From assembly GCA_018824205.1 (NCBI GenBank), contig JAHJGX010000162.1, positions 1 through 53,312 on the forward strand: 53,312 nt of DNA, in the 5' to 3' direction. This DNA comes from a bacterium (GTDB lineage: Bacteria; Fidelibacterota; UBA2242). Both the position numbers and the translations under genes were made by a program. The stretch's first letter is position 1; the number at the start of each line of letters is the position of its first letter. Under the pieces are notes generated by a model. It was not told where the DNA came from and ran no database searches. It saw nothing but the letters and a program-made list of their open reading frames with translations. Shown here piece after piece: positions 25,765 through 35,572 of the stretch.

Positions 25765-27018
25765 ATGGACCGGAAAATTGAAAAGAAAAAATGGACTTTG
25801 AAAAAAATAGCCGGTATTGTAATTGCAGTTGGAATTGTGGGTTTTATCGTTTACAGCATATTTTTTGGCGATCACAGTTCAAAACTGAATGTCCAGGAAG
25901 AGCGTATTACAATCAGCACGGTTTCAAACGGACCATTTCAGGAATTTATTCCGGTTACGGGCACGGTCATTCCAATTAAAACCATCTATCTGGACGCCAT
26001 GGAAGGCGGTCGGGTTGATAAAAAGTTTTTAGACGCCGGTACTTATGTTGAAAAAGGTGATAAAATAATACTGCTGGGTAACACCAACCTGCTGATGGAC
26101 ATCATGTACCGTGAAGCGGAACTTTTTCAACAGAGCAATAACCTTCGCAATACCCGGTTGGCGATGCAGCAAAACAGCCTGGCACTGCAGGCTCAGCTGC
26201 TGGAAGTAAATTACCAGATTCAGCAGCAGAAACGGGTTTACGATAAACAGGCCGAACTTTACAATAAAAATCTGGTTTCCGAACAGGATTGGGAGGAAGC
26301 ACGCGACCGGTACAACTACCTGATACGGAATCGTGAACTGACCCTGCTCAGTCATAAACAGGATTCTGTTTTCCAGGAGACGCAGATTCTTCAGCTGGAA
26401 ATGTCGCTGCGGAGAATGGAGGACAATCTGGGAATTGTTAAACAGAACCTGGATAATTTGACAGTCCGGGCGCCGGTTACGGGACAACTGACATCCCTGA
26501 ATGCAGAAATCGGGGAATCCAAAACCCGCGGACAACGCCTGGGTCAGATCGATGTTCTCGATGGTTTCAAAATTCGGGTTCGGGTTGATGAATATTACCT
26601 GGCGCGAATTGATATCGGGCAGCGCGGTGAATTTACCTTCGCCGGTGTAACCCACCAGATGCGCATTGATAAAATTTATCCCGAGGTATTGAATGGACGT
26701 TTTGAAGTCGATATGCTGTTTGAAGATACCGAACCGGAAGGGATTCGGCGTGGCCAGACCGTTCATATCCGTCTAGAATTGGGTGATTTGTCTGAGGCAA
26801 TATTGCTGGCCAAAGGCGGTTTTTATCAGAAAACCGGCGGACAGTGGATTTATGTTGTCGATCCATCCGGTGAATTTGCCATTAAAAGGGATATTCGCAT
26901 TGGTCGCATGAACCCGGAGGTCTTTGAAGTTCTTGAGGGGCTGGAATCCGGTGAACGGGTGATAACCTCATCTTATGACAGTTATGGCGATATTGATAAA
27001 TTAATTTTGAAGAAATAA
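25765..27018 (+). CDS. MacA/HlyD-like periplasmic adaptor protein
   Basis: This 417-residue protein has one N-terminal membrane helix (about 13-36, IAGIVIAVGIVGFIVYSIFF), a biotinyl-lipoyl half motif (GGRVDKKFLDAGTYVEKGDKI), a long coiled-coil hairpin (about 110-225), the second half motif (VRAPVTGQLTSLNAEIGE) and beta-barrel/membrane-proximal domains. It would bridge an inner-membrane ABC transporter and an outer-membrane channel. The ATPase and permease follow. The start has AAAGGGAAGC upstream. No outer-membrane factor gene is in the window. Confidence 0.9.
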   Translation: MDRKIEKKKWTLKKIAGIVIAVGIVGFIVYSIFFGDHSSKLNVQEERITISTVSNGPFQEFIPVTGTVIPIKTIYLDAMEGGRVDKKFLDAGTYVEKGDKIILLGNTNLLMDIMYREAELFQQSNNLRNTRLAMQQNSLALQAQLLEVNYQIQQQKRVYDKQAELYNKNLVSEQDWEEARDRYNYLIRNRELTLLSHKQDSVFQETQILQLEMSLRRMEDNLGIVKQNLDNLTVRAPVTGQLTSLNAEIGESKTRGQRLGQIDVLDGFKIRVRVDEYYLARIDIGQRGEFTFAGVTHQMRIDKIYPEVLNGRFEVDMLFEDTEPEGIRRGQTVHIRLELGDLSEAILLAKGGFYQKTGGQWIYVVDPSGEFAIKRDIRIGRMNPEVFEVLEGLESGERVITSSYDSYGDIDKLILKK

Positions 27019-27066
27019 CCTGCTAATGTTATGCCTCGGCACCGTTAGTAAAAAAGATGGAGTAAT

Positions 27067-27759
27067 ATGATGATTAAAACAGTTAATCTGACCAAAGTTT
27101 TCACCACGGAAGAGGTAGAAACGACGGCATTGAACAAGGTGACCTTTGAAGTAAAAGAGGGTGAATTTGTGGCGATTATGGGCCCGTCTGGATGCGGCAA
27201 ATCGACCCTGTTGAACATTTTAGGTCTCCTGGATAATCCGTCATCCGGGGAGTACCATTTTGTTGGTCATGAGGTGTCAAAATATTCCGAAAGACAGCGG
27301 GCGAATTTGCGGAAAGAAAATATCGGCTTTGTGTTTCAGAGTTTTAACTTGATTGACGAACTGACCGTTTTTGAAAATGTTGAATTGCCATTGTTGTATC
27401 TCGGCGTTCCATCGGCTGACCGGAAAAAACGGGTTGATGAAAAACTCGAGCAGATGAACATCCTTAATCGCCGGAACCACTTTCCGCAGCAGCTCTCCGG
27501 AGGCCAGCAGCAACGTGTCGCTGTTGCGCGTTCCGTGATTGCCAATCCGAAAATTATCCTCGCCGATGAACCGACGGGAAACCTGGATTCCGCCCATGGC
27601 GACGAAGTCATGAAGATTCTGACCGATCTGAATGATGCTGGCACAACCATCCTGATGGTGACTCACTCACCGGCCAATGCCGAACTGGCGCACCGGATTG
27701 TGCACCTGTTTGATGGTCAGGTAGTGACCGAAAAGAACGGCGTGGAATTTCACGTTTAA
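27067..27759 (+). CDS. ABC transporter ATPase, LolD/MacB class
   Basis: This 230-residue ATPase has Walker A GPSGCGKST (39-47), the Q-loop VFQSFNLI, the signature LSGGQQQR, Walker B IILADEPTGNLD and the switch His in VTHSP. The class drives mechanotransmission permeases of the MacB/FtsX type. It is encoded between the adaptor and the permease. A terminator-like hairpin follows, so the small gene and permease downstream may depend on readthrough or on another promoter. Confidence 0.94.
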   Translation: MMIKTVNLTKVFTTEEVETTALNKVTFEVKEGEFVAIMGPSGCGKSTLLNILGLLDNPSSGEYHFVGHEVSKYSERQRANLRKENIGFVFQSFNLIDELTVFENVELPLLYLGVPSADRKKRVDEKLEQMNILNRRNHFPQQLSGGQQQRVAVARSVIANPKIILADEPTGNLDSAHGDEVMKILTDLNDAGTTILMVTHSPANAELAHRIVHLFDGQVVTEKNGVEFHV

Positions 27760-27832
27760 TAGATAAGTTCAAAATACAGACTTCGGTGAAGAAGTCACAA
27801 AAACGACGGAAATGATTGGAAGATCAAACTAT

Positions 27833-27862
27833 AAATGCCGGATTTTTATCCGGCATTTTACC
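27833..27862 (+). terminator. Rho-independent terminator candidate after the ABC ATPase
   Basis: AAATGCCGGAT (27833-27843) pairs perfectly with ATCCGGCATTT (27848-27858) around a TTTT loop, and a short T run follows. The hairpin is 74 bases after the stop. The T tract is short, so partial termination is possible. Confidence 0.6.
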
Positions 27863-27879
27863 ATTTTAAGGAGGCTTGA

Positions 27880-28134
27880 ATGCGCGAGATAGTATTATCT
27901 ATTCCAACAGTTGAACCGGAACAGAATATTGAAATTGAAGTAACGATCAACGGCAAAAAGCGGAAATTGAATTACCGGGTTGAGTTGGTTGCCTGGGAGG
28001 GGGATTCCAATAATTCCGATGACCGCATCAAAACATTACGCCATGTGATCAATGAGCATGATAAGGATTGGGATCTGGTTCAAATCGGTGTGCCTGAAAG
28101 AGATTCAATACCGATTATGTTCCGGAAAAAGTAA
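27880..28134 (+). CDS. Small uncharacterised protein (84 residues)
   Basis: The start has a strong ribosome site (AAGGAGG seven bases before the ATG). The protein is soluble, with a beta-prone N-terminal half (IEIEVTINGKKRKLNYRVELV) and an acidic, helical second half (RIKTLRHVINEHDKDWDLVQIG). I do not recognise the family. It lies between the ABC ATPase and the permease genes but follows a terminator-like hairpin, so a functional link with the transporter is uncertain. Confidence 0.65.
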   Translation: MREIVLSIPTVEPEQNIEIEVTINGKKRKLNYRVELVAWEGDSNNSDDRIKTLRHVINEHDKDWDLVQIGVPERDSIPIMFRKK

Positions 28135-28187
28135 ATCTTCATTTAGTTTAGCTACTCGTTGATATAAAAAAAGGAGAGGGGCTTTTC

Positions 28188-30613
28188 ATGTTGTTCAATT
28201 ATCTGAAAATTGCTGTTCGTAATCTTTTTCGAAATAAGTTTTATACACTGATTAATATTCTGGGCCTGTCTATCGGGATTGTGTGTACGCTTTTGATAAT
28301 ACTCTATGTCCGGTATGAATTTTCCTATGACAAATACCATGAAAAATATGAACGGATATATCGCCTGGATTCCGATTTCTTTATCGGCGGGAAGAAGGAT
28401 CAGTTCGCCGTAACGGCCTTACCGCTGGGGCCAACGTTGAAGGCGGAGTATCCGGAAATTGCGGAATTTTGCCGCTTCTTAAAATGGATGATCAGATATT
28501 ATTGAAATACGGGGATAAAGAATTTTTTGAAACCGGGTTATATTTGGCTGATTCCACGATATTTCGAATCTTTACTCATCCGTTTATTTATGGAGACCCA
28601 AATAAGGCTTTTACCGAACCCAATGCCATCATTATGACCGAAAATTTGGCGCGGAAATATTTTGGGGATACAAATCCGATCAATGAAATTGTCAATAATG
28701 CCGATGGTGAAGCCTATAAAGTTACCGGAGTAATCCGGGATCTTCCCGGGAATTCTCATCTGACATTTGACGGCTTGATTTCTATGGCTACGGTGGTAAA
28801 ACAATTCGGTGCGGAACGTTTTAATGATAACAGCGCCGGGCGGTTCTGGAATATTCAGGCCTATACCTATGTGTTACTGAATGAGAATACACGGATGGAA
28901 GACATTATTGAGAAATTCCCGGCGTTTTACGATAAGTACATGCGGGAAATTGGTGATAAACTGAACGGCAGCTTTAAGCTGATGGCCTCAAATATTACGG
29001 ACATTCACCTGACCTCAAAACTTCAGTATGAACTGCCGACCGGCAACATCGCCTACGTCTATATTTTCATTGCTGTTGCAATATTTATTTTACTGATTGC
29101 CTGTATTAATTATATGAACATGGCCACTGCCCGCTCGTCATCCCGGGCAAAGGAAGTCGGTATCCGTAAAACCGCCGGCGCCGATCGGTTGGCCCTGGTT
29201 CGTCAGTTTCTGGCTGAATCGGTTATTCTGGCCTTTATCGCCCTGATTATATCGGTAATCATTACACCGCTGGTGCTACCAACCTTCAATTACCTGTCCG
29301 GGCGGGATTTTTCCCTGACAGTTTTCCAGGACCCCGGATTAATTCTGTCGGTAATTGGCATTACAATTCTGACCGGAATTGTTGCGGGGAGTTATCCGGC
29401 GTTCTATTTATCTTCCTTCGAAGCGGCTGGTATATTGAAAGGGGAACTCACCCGTGGAAAAAAGAGCGGTACATTCCGAAAATTACTGGTAATTATTCAA
29501 TTTACAATTTCCGTATTTATGATCGTCGGGACATTCACGGTCTCCCGGCAGCTGCATTTCGTCAGGAATACGGATCTCGGATTTGACAAGGAAAATGTAC
29601 TGGTTGTTCAACTCCGTGATACGACATTCATTAGACATAAGCTTGAATCCTTTATGGAAGAAATCAAGCGCTATCCCGGTGTCATTGGCGCGGCCCGTTC
29701 CAACAGTATTCCCGGCGGCAATTTCGGAAAGGTTGTATTCAGGGTAGAGAATGAAGGGCAAATGGAAGAGCAGGCCCTGAATTTTATGCTTGTTGATTAT
29801 GACTATGTTGATATGATGGGATTAGAAGTTACGGAAGGCAGACAATACGACCGGGAGATGGGTACCGATATGACCGAAGCGTTCATTGTAAATGAAACCG
29901 CGGCCATGCGACTGAACTGGGGGGATTCGGCACTGGGAAAGAGGATGCAGTTTGGTATTGATATCGACGGCAGTGCTCAGCGGGACGGAAAAGTGGTCGG
30001 CCTGGTCAAAGATTTCAATTTCTGGTCCTTGCATAATCCCATTGAGCCAATGGCGCTCATCATTGCCGATCGGTTTCTAGGGCAATTGAGTATTCGTCTG
30101 ACCGCTGATAAAAAGGATGAAACGATCGATTTCATTAAAACGGAATGGGGAAAATTCGGCAATAACCGTCCATTCAACTATATCTATCTCGAGAACAAGC
30201 TGGATGAATATTATGCCGATGAGAAAAAGTTGGCCGCTATCTTCAGCTATTTTTCAATTATCACCATTTTCATTGCCTGCCTGGGTTTGCTGGGTTTATC
30301 GGCATTTATAGCTGAACGCCGTACCAAAGAGATCGGTATCCGCAAGGTCCTCGGAGCGACCGAGCGAAATGTCGTCTGGCATCTGGCCAGGGAATTCATT
30401 CTTCTGGTGGTTATTTCCAATATCATTGCGCAACCCCTGGCAATGTTTGCACTGAAGAAATGGCTGCAAAATTTCGCCTATCAGACGACTCTTAGTGTTT
30501 GGACATTTATTGCTTCATTCCTGATTTCACTGGCGATTGCCTTGCTGACGGTTAGTTTTCAGTCCGTTAAAGCGGTGCTGACGAACCCGGTCAAGGCCTT
30601 GCGATATGAATGA
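28188..30613 (+). pseudogene. MacB/FtsX-like ABC permease split by a one-base frameshift
   Basis: Two overlapping frames together make one permease of about 808 residues. The first (28188-28505) has the N-terminal helix and the start of the periplasmic domain (LKIAVRNLFRNKFYTLINI). The second, open from 28469, carries the rest, with the FtsX helices and GIRKTAGADR and IGIRKVLGATERN motifs. The frames join at the A run 28481-28484 (reading RFLK then MDDQILLKYG). One extra A would restore the gene. The rest is intact over more than 2 kb, so a recent mutation or a sequencing error is more likely than old decay. It would be the partner of the adaptor and ATPase upstream. Confidence 0.85.
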
Positions 30614-30668
30614 AGCCCCGACATAATTTTTTATTGATTAATGGATGGTAAAGCGATTGGGTGGAACA

Positions 30669-31361
30669 ATGGTTTATTACACTTTTGAAGAATTCAACGG
30701 ATTTTCGCGGGAGACCTTTGAGTTTCTGAAGAACTTAGGTAAAAATAACTCCAAGCCCTGGTTTGAAAAACATCGGGATGTATATGATACTTCTGTTCTA
30801 AAACCTCTGCGTCAACTGGTGATGGAACTGGGTGATTTTATGTTGACTATTGACGCTGGCTTTGAAACTCAACCCGCTGTCAACAAGACGATTTCACGAA
30901 TCTACAGGGATACCCGGTTCAGCAAGGATAAATCGCTGTTTCGGACCAACATGTGGATCGTTTTTAAAAATCCCGATCGCAACTGGAAATCCAAGCCGGG
31001 CTATTTCTTTGAAATTTACCCTGACTCGTACCGCTATGGTATGGGATTTTATTCACCATCTTCTGGTACAATGGCGAAGCTGAGAGCAAAGATCGATGCT
31101 GAATCTCCGGACGTAATGCAAGTCATCCAACTAGTCAAAGATCAGAATATTTTCGAATTAGCCGGCGACAAATATAAACGTATTTTCGATCCCGGAAAAC
31201 CGCCTGAAATTCAGGAATGGTATCAGCGGAAAGATCTCTACCTGGTCTGTAATCGGCCGGTGGATGATCTGCTCTTTTCGAACGACCTGGTGAATGTATT
31301 GATAAAGGATTTTCAATTAATCGCGCCGGTGTATCAGCTGTTAAGGAATATCTCGAAATAG
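30669..31361 (+). CDS. DUF2461-family protein
   Basis: This protein of about 230 residues matches the DUF2461 family: FLKNLGKNNSKPWFEKHRDVY near the start, SRIYRDTRFSKDKSLFRTNMWI in the middle, and GYFFEIYPDSYRYGMGFYSP. The function of the family is not established. The frame is also open from ATG 30645, but those bases belong to an ATGGATGGTAAAG repeat-like stretch, and the family begins close to the second ATG. It follows the permease by 55 bases and precedes a damaged GNAT gene. Confidence 0.85.
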   Translation: MVYYTFEEFNGFSRETFEFLKNLGKNNSKPWFEKHRDVYDTSVLKPLRQLVMELGDFMLTIDAGFETQPAVNKTISRIYRDTRFSKDKSLFRTNMWIVFKNPDRNWKSKPGYFFEIYPDSYRYGMGFYSPSSGTMAKLRAKIDAESPDVMQVIQLVKDQNIFELAGDKYKRIFDPGKPPEIQEWYQRKDLYLVCNRPVDDLLFSNDLVNVLIKDFQLIAPVYQLLRNISK

Positions 31362-31370
31362 TAAAAAAAA

Positions 31371-31655
31371 ATGAAGATTCCAATAATAACCGACAGACTG
31401 GTATTACGTCATTTTAACAAAAGTGATGCAACCGCGCTGTTTGCTTTGGAAGCAGTAAAGATGTTAATCGATTATTTAAACCGAAAGTATAATATCACTC
31501 AATTCAATGCGGTCACTGATTCGGAAAACCTGCCAGCTCACCGCTTATTGAAACGATTAAGATTTCATCAGAAAGAATATGTCCGGGAAAGTATCTTTGT
31601 TAAAGGCTGCTGGAACAATGAAATTCACTGGGCAATCAAAAAAAATAGTCTCTAA
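31371..31655 (+). pseudogene. RimJ/RimL-type GNAT with an internal deletion
   Basis: The 94 residues join the start of a RimJ/RimL-type acetyltransferase (ITDRLVLRHFNKSDATALFAL) directly to its C-terminal third (EAVKMLIDYLNRKYNI ... NLPAHRLLKRLRFHQKEY). The middle, about 80-90 residues that normally hold most of the acetyl-CoA site, is absent, while the reading frame is kept. A full member has about 175-180 residues. The product can hardly be an active acetyltransferase. It begins nine bases after the DUF2461 stop. Confidence 0.8.
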
Positions 31656-31735
31656 TTTCTGAAATGTCTTTTTTAGGAAGATAGAAATTGTTCCGACGCG
31701 GAGCATTGAAAAGAGAGTATGAAAGCCAAAATATT

Positions 31736-32602
31736 TTATTCTGTGATCTTCGTGTCTGCACCGTGTGTCTCCGTGTTGAAATTAAACTGAATCACACCGA
31801 TCAAATCCACATCCAGCAGACCGACGAAACTGACCTTTAGAATACCGGCAACAGGAATGAGATGAGTGTCCGTTTCCAGCCCCACAAGATGGACTCCGTG
31901 CAGGCGCACTCGTTCCTCGCCTTCGTGGACATCCCATTTTAGATTGTAAATACTGTATAGATTTGATTGAACCGGGGACTTTTCCAGACGAATCGGATAG
32001 GTTTCCGCCAGAAAGAGAACTTCGCGGATTTCTGAAAATTGTCGCCGATAGAGCAAACGGGTAAATTCGATCAGGTTCAGTGCATTGGTTTTTAAACCCT
32101 TTTGGAAAATTGCCTGTTTCAACTCACGGGGTGCTTCGGCATTATAAGCAAGAAATGTCCAGACATTATCACTATTTACATAAATGTATTTTTCCGGTTT
32201 CTGACTGACGACCTCATCCACAAAGACCGAGTCGTTTAACCAGTAGCTCAGGTATCGAGTATCCCATTTCTCAAATGGCGGATCGTAGGTAATAGAAAAG
32301 GAATCCCGGTCGCTGATGATGACTTCACCCAGTTCCAGCCGTCCGATTCGCAGATTAAAGAATCGGATATCCGCTGTTAGTGTATAACGCTTGTTGAATT
32401 CCCGATTGTTGTCTGAATACTGTTTAATCAATGTTTGACGCACTTTAGGATTAAGCTTATCGAGCTTCCCAAGTAAGCTAGAATCAGGATTATCTAGCGC
32501 AAAAACCGTAACTATTGAAATGATTAAAAACAGTATAAACTTAGCCGGAAACTCTTTAAATGTGATGATTTGATTGATTTCAGTTTTCACAATAAATATC
32601 AT
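31736..32602 (-). CDS. Exported protein of unknown function
   Basis: This 288-residue protein has a hydrophobic N-terminal segment (about 22-36, FILFLIISIVTVFAL) after a charged stretch, as in a signal peptide or anchor. The mature part is beta-prone with aromatic residues (FEKWDTRYLSYWL, LYSIYNLKWDVHEG). I do not recognise it. The last residues (ETHGADTKITE) are encoded by a short repeat of the GTGTCTCCGTG type (31738-31780), so the original C-terminus may have been replaced. The next gene upstream, pepE, is on the same strand 69 bases away. Confidence 0.55.
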   Translation of the reverse strand: MIFIVKTEINQIITFKEFPAKFILFLIISIVTVFALDNPDSSLLGKLDKLNPKVRQTLIKQYSDNNREFNKRYTLTADIRFFNLRIGRLELGEVIISDRDSFSITYDPPFEKWDTRYLSYWLNDSVFVDEVVSQKPEKYIYVNSDNVWTFLAYNAEAPRELKQAIFQKGLKTNALNLIEFTRLLYRRQFSEIREVLFLAETYPIRLEKSPVQSNLYSIYNLKWDVHEGEERVRLHGVHLVGLETDTHLIPVAGILKVSFVGLLDVDLIGVIQFNFNTETHGADTKITE

Positions 32603-32640
32603 TAGTCAGTGTTTATCTGTGTCAATCTGTAGCAATAAAA

Positions 32641-32670
32641 TCTCTGTGTGCTCTGTGTCTCTGTGGCATA
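32641..32670 (+). repeat. CTCTGTG-type short repeat
   Basis: The words TCTCTGTGTG, CTCTGTGTCT and CTGTGGCA follow one another between two minus-strand genes. The same family of words appears at 31738-31780 and, in reverse orientation, near 16270-16350. Confidence 0.5.
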
Positions 32671-33381
32671 TTAAAGCAGAAAACTCAGATCATCACCGGG
32701 CAGATATTCCACTGCCTCTTTACCGGCTTCCATCAGGCGCGCTCCCGTTGTTCCTTTCAGAATCATCCGATTGTCAGTCACATGCAGTATGGCGCCTTCC
32801 CTCAGACCGATTACAGGAACGTCATTGAATGCATGAAATTCCTTAATGCGGGTTTCCCGGGTTTCACCCATGTGCTTGGAATCTGGATCGGGATCGAGGT
32901 AGTGGGGATTAAGATTGAAAGGTACCAGCTTCAGCGCTTCAAACGAGGGCGGATACATGATCGGCATATCGTTGGTGGTCATGATACTATGGGTGGCGGC
33001 ATTAGACCCGGCGCTGGTTCCGATATAGGGTTTGCCCTTGGCAACCTCATCACGGATAGTTTCAATCAGATCACTCTGATATAAACCGGTCAGCAGGACA
33101 AAGGTATTCCCACCGCCAATAAATATCGCGTCGGCATTGTGAATGGCGGCTTTCATATTGCCGGTTTCATGGACACCGGATAAATCATAACCCATTATTG
33201 CAAAACGATCCCAGGCAATTTTTGTATAGTCATCATGACTGCGTCCACCGGGCCGGGCGAAGGGCACAAATGCCACTGTTTTCCGGTCACCCAGAAATTC
33301 TTTGATGTTATCGGCGCAGTGATCGAGATAAGCGCTACCGTGCAGGGTGGAATTGCTGATGAGCAGAAGATTGCGGATCAT
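32671..33381 (-). CDS. pepE: Peptidase E (alpha-aspartyl dipeptidase)
   Basis: This 236-residue protein closely follows the PepE pattern: AFVPFARPGGRSHDDYT near residue 37, IFIGGGNTFVLL, nucleophile Ser123 in GTSAGSN, Asp138 (NDMPIM) and His160 (LNPHYLD). These correspond to the Ser-His-Asp triad of the E. coli enzyme. It cleaves dipeptides with N-terminal aspartate in the cytoplasm. The chosen ATG (33381) has GAGGAC upstream and matches the family N-terminus; the frame is open to 33444. It is probably transcribed with the exported protein gene downstream. Confidence 0.93.
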   Translation of the reverse strand: MIRNLLLISNSTLHGSAYLDHCADNIKEFLGDRKTVAFVPFARPGGRSHDDYTKIAWDRFAIMGYDLSGVHETGNMKAAIHNADAIFIGGGNTFVLLTGLYQSDLIETIRDEVAKGKPYIGTSAGSNAATHSIMTTNDMPIMYPPSFEALKLVPFNLNPHYLDPDPDSKHMGETRETRIKEFHAFNDVPVIGLREGAILHVTDNRMILKGTTGARLMEAGKEAVEYLPGDDLSFLL

Positions 33382-33510
33382 AATATAGTCCTCTCGGTTA
33401 AAAAACTGTCGCTTCAAATATAATTCTATCGATTGGGAATGCAAACAGGAGAATGTCTAAATGAAAAACATGCAATAAACATAATATATGAGAATATTTC
33501 GTAAATATAC

Positions 33511-33539
33511 TTGATAACACTTGGTGTATGTTGTATATT
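33511..33539 (+). promoter_or_regulatory. Promoter of the rloA-rloB pair
   Basis: TTGATA (33511-33516), 17 bases, TATATT (33534-33539). Transcription would start near 33546, which excludes a translation start at 33521 and supports ATG 33575. Confidence 0.55.
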
Positions 33540-33574
33540 ACAATCGTGAACGAGAAATAAACGAAGGAATAAAG

Positions 33575-34849
33575 ATGTTAATTCAATTTAGTGTTGAGAA
33601 TTTTAAATCCTTTAAGGAAGAAGCCGTTCTGAGCATGGTTGCATCATCAATCAGTGAGAACAAAGAACATGTTATCAACGATGCAAATCCAAAATTACTC
33701 AGAAGTGCGGTCGTATTTGGAGCTAATGCTTCAGGGAAAAGTAATCTGATTCACGCTTTTCAATTTATGCGGAATTTTATTCTATCTTCTTCGAAGGAAA
33801 CGCAGGTAAATGATCAGATTCCTTATAACCCTTTCCGGCTGAATACGGAAACTGAAAATCAACCCTCTATGTTTGAAATTATTTTCCTGCATCAAGGCAT
33901 TCGATATCGTTACGGGTTCTCTATTGATGACAGGCAGGTTCACGCCGAGTGGCTGTATTATGTCAAAAATGTCCGGGAGCTGGAAGTCTTTACACGGGAT
34001 CACCAGACATTTCACCTGACGTCTCATTTTAATAGCGAAGAACAGTTGGTCAAAGCCAAACGGATTCGTCCTAATGCCCTTTTCCTGTCAGTATCGGCCC
34101 AGTTCAACGGAAAAATGGCTACTAATATTTTTAAATGGATAAAATATTTTAATATTATTTCTGGCATTCAGATGGGGAGTTTTAAACCTTTTACGGTTCA
34201 TTATTCAAAGGATGATATCTGTAGAAAATCCATTCTAAAATTTTTAAAAAATGCCGATATGAACATTCAGGATATAAAAATCAATGAGGTAGAAGTAGAT
34301 AAGGTAGCACTGCCTCCTGGGAAAAGTATCCTTTTTAAAACGACTGGAGAAAAGACTGTGGAAATTGATGTTGGCACATTTCATAAGAAATATGATAAAA
34401 CCGGTTATACCGTTGGATTAGAAACATTTTCTATGGACGATGATGAATCAGCCGGAACGCAAAAATTCTTTGCTTTAAGTGGTCCGATTCTGGATACGCT
34501 TGAAAATGGAAAGGTCCTTGTTATTGATGAACTGGATTCCCGACTGCATCCGCGAATGTTACTGGCCATCTGCGCTATGTTTAATTCAAAGAAGCGAAAT
34601 CCACATAATGCTCAGCTGATTTTTGCTTCTCACAATACCAGGATACTTGACAATAAACTGTTTCGCCGGGATCAAATCTGGTTTTTGGAAAAGAATAAAC
34701 AGGAAGAGAGTCAATTGTACTCATTGGTGGAATTTGAAGTGGACGGTAAGAAAATCCGTAAAGATGCTTCGTATGAAAAAGATTATCTCCGGGGGCTGTA
34801 CGGGGCGGTTCCCATGGTCCGGGAACTGGATGGCGGTTATGGGGAGTGA
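33575..34849 (+). CDS. rloA: RloA-like AAA/ABC-type ATPase
   Basis: This 424-residue protein has Walker A GANASGKS (49-56) right after a FSVENFKSFKEE start, the Walker B region VLVIDELDSRLHPRM near 313-328 and FASHNTRIL near the C-terminus. This is the AAA_15/AAA_21 layout of the OLD/RloA class. It is paired with rloB by a 20-base overlap. Such ATPase-nuclease pairs are linked to restriction loci and phage defence; the ATPase probably senses invasion and controls the partner. AAGGAATAAAG precedes the ATG. Confidence 0.87.
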   Translation: MLIQFSVENFKSFKEEAVLSMVASSISENKEHVINDANPKLLRSAVVFGANASGKSNLIHAFQFMRNFILSSSKETQVNDQIPYNPFRLNTETENQPSMFEIIFLHQGIRYRYGFSIDDRQVHAEWLYYVKNVRELEVFTRDHQTFHLTSHFNSEEQLVKAKRIRPNALFLSVSAQFNGKMATNIFKWIKYFNIISGIQMGSFKPFTVHYSKDDICRKSILKFLKNADMNIQDIKINEVEVDKVALPPGKSILFKTTGEKTVEIDVGTFHKKYDKTGYTVGLETFSMDDDESAGTQKFFALSGPILDTLENGKVLVIDELDSRLHPRMLLAICAMFNSKKRNPHNAQLIFASHNTRILDNKLFRRDQIWFLEKNKQEESQLYSLVEFEVDGKKIRKDASYEKDYLRGLYGAVPMVRELDGGYGE

Positions 34850-35471
34850 CGATCTTTTTAAAAAGCGAAAACTTAGGGCGTTGCAATCAAGGCAACGTCG
34901 GGAATTAACTCGATCGGGAAAGGAAAATATCCTGATTGTGTGTGAGGGTAAAACCGAGAGATTATACTTTGATTCATTTCCTCTAAAAACTGCGAATGTA
35001 ACACCAATTGGAACCGGTCGCAGCACAAAATCCCTTATTACGAAGGCAAGGGCGGAACAGAATGCTGCACATAGAAAAGAGGAAGATTTCGACCAGGTTT
35101 GGTGTGTCTTCGATCAGGATTGTTTTGGGAAAGAGAAATTTAATACAGCCATTCAGATGGCGGAATCCAGTCATTTTAAAACAGTCTGGTCAAATGAGTG
35201 TTTTGAGCTCTGGTTCGTTCTTCATTTTCAACCGATGACAGCCGGATTAACAAGAGATCAATATTGTGACCTTTTAGATTGGTTACTTGGAGAAACATAC
35301 GAAAAAACCGATTCCACCATGTATAGAAAGTTATCGAATCGGCAAAATGTAGCAATAAGAAATGCCCAAAGACTGTATTCATCTTATACGCCAGACATCA
35401 ATCCCGCCGATCGGAATCCCTGTTCGACAGTATACCGTTTAGTAGAAGAGCTGAAAAAGTTTTGTCAATAG
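34830..35471 (+). CDS. rloB: RloB-like protein (predicted TOPRIM-type nuclease)
   Basis: This protein of about 213 residues has a basic N-terminus (KKRKLRALQSRQRR), then ILIVCEGKTERLYF (Glu39) and VWCVFDQDCF (Asp95, Asp97). A Glu followed by DxD is the acidic set of TOPRIM-like folds. NECFELWFVLHF is a typical RloB phrase. It likely is the effector of the pair, cutting or binding nucleic acid when released by RloA. ATG 34839 is an alternative start. The nuclease role is inferred from the acidic residues. Confidence 0.83.
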   Translation: MAVMGSDDLFKKRKLRALQSRQRRELTRSGKENILIVCEGKTERLYFDSFPLKTANVTPIGTGRSTKSLITKARAEQNAAHRKEEDFDQVWCVFDQDCFGKEKFNTAIQMAESSHFKTVWSNECFELWFVLHFQPMTAGLTRDQYCDLLDWLLGETYEKTDSTMYRKLSNRQNVAIRNAQRLYSSYTPDINPADRNPCSTVYRLVEELKKFCQ

Positions 35472-35528
35472 TATCTTCTTAATAAGTGAACAGTGAAATA
35501 CTGATAAATAGCGTTACGAATATGATTC

Positions 35529-35552
35529 AAAAATGATTACCGGTTCATTTTT
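35529..35552. terminator. Weak bidirectional terminator candidate
   Basis: AAAAATGA (35529-35536) pairs with TCATTTTT (35545-35552) around an eight-base loop between two convergent genes. The stem is AT-rich, so stability is low. Confidence 0.3.
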
Positions 35553-35572
35553 TTGCAATAATAGCCGCTATA

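Noticed and set aside
28469..28505. Programmed -1 frameshift in the MacB-like permease
   Set aside because: The site is CTTAAAAT, not a canonical X XXY YYZ heptamer, and no strong downstream hairpin is visible. A one-base deletion is simpler.
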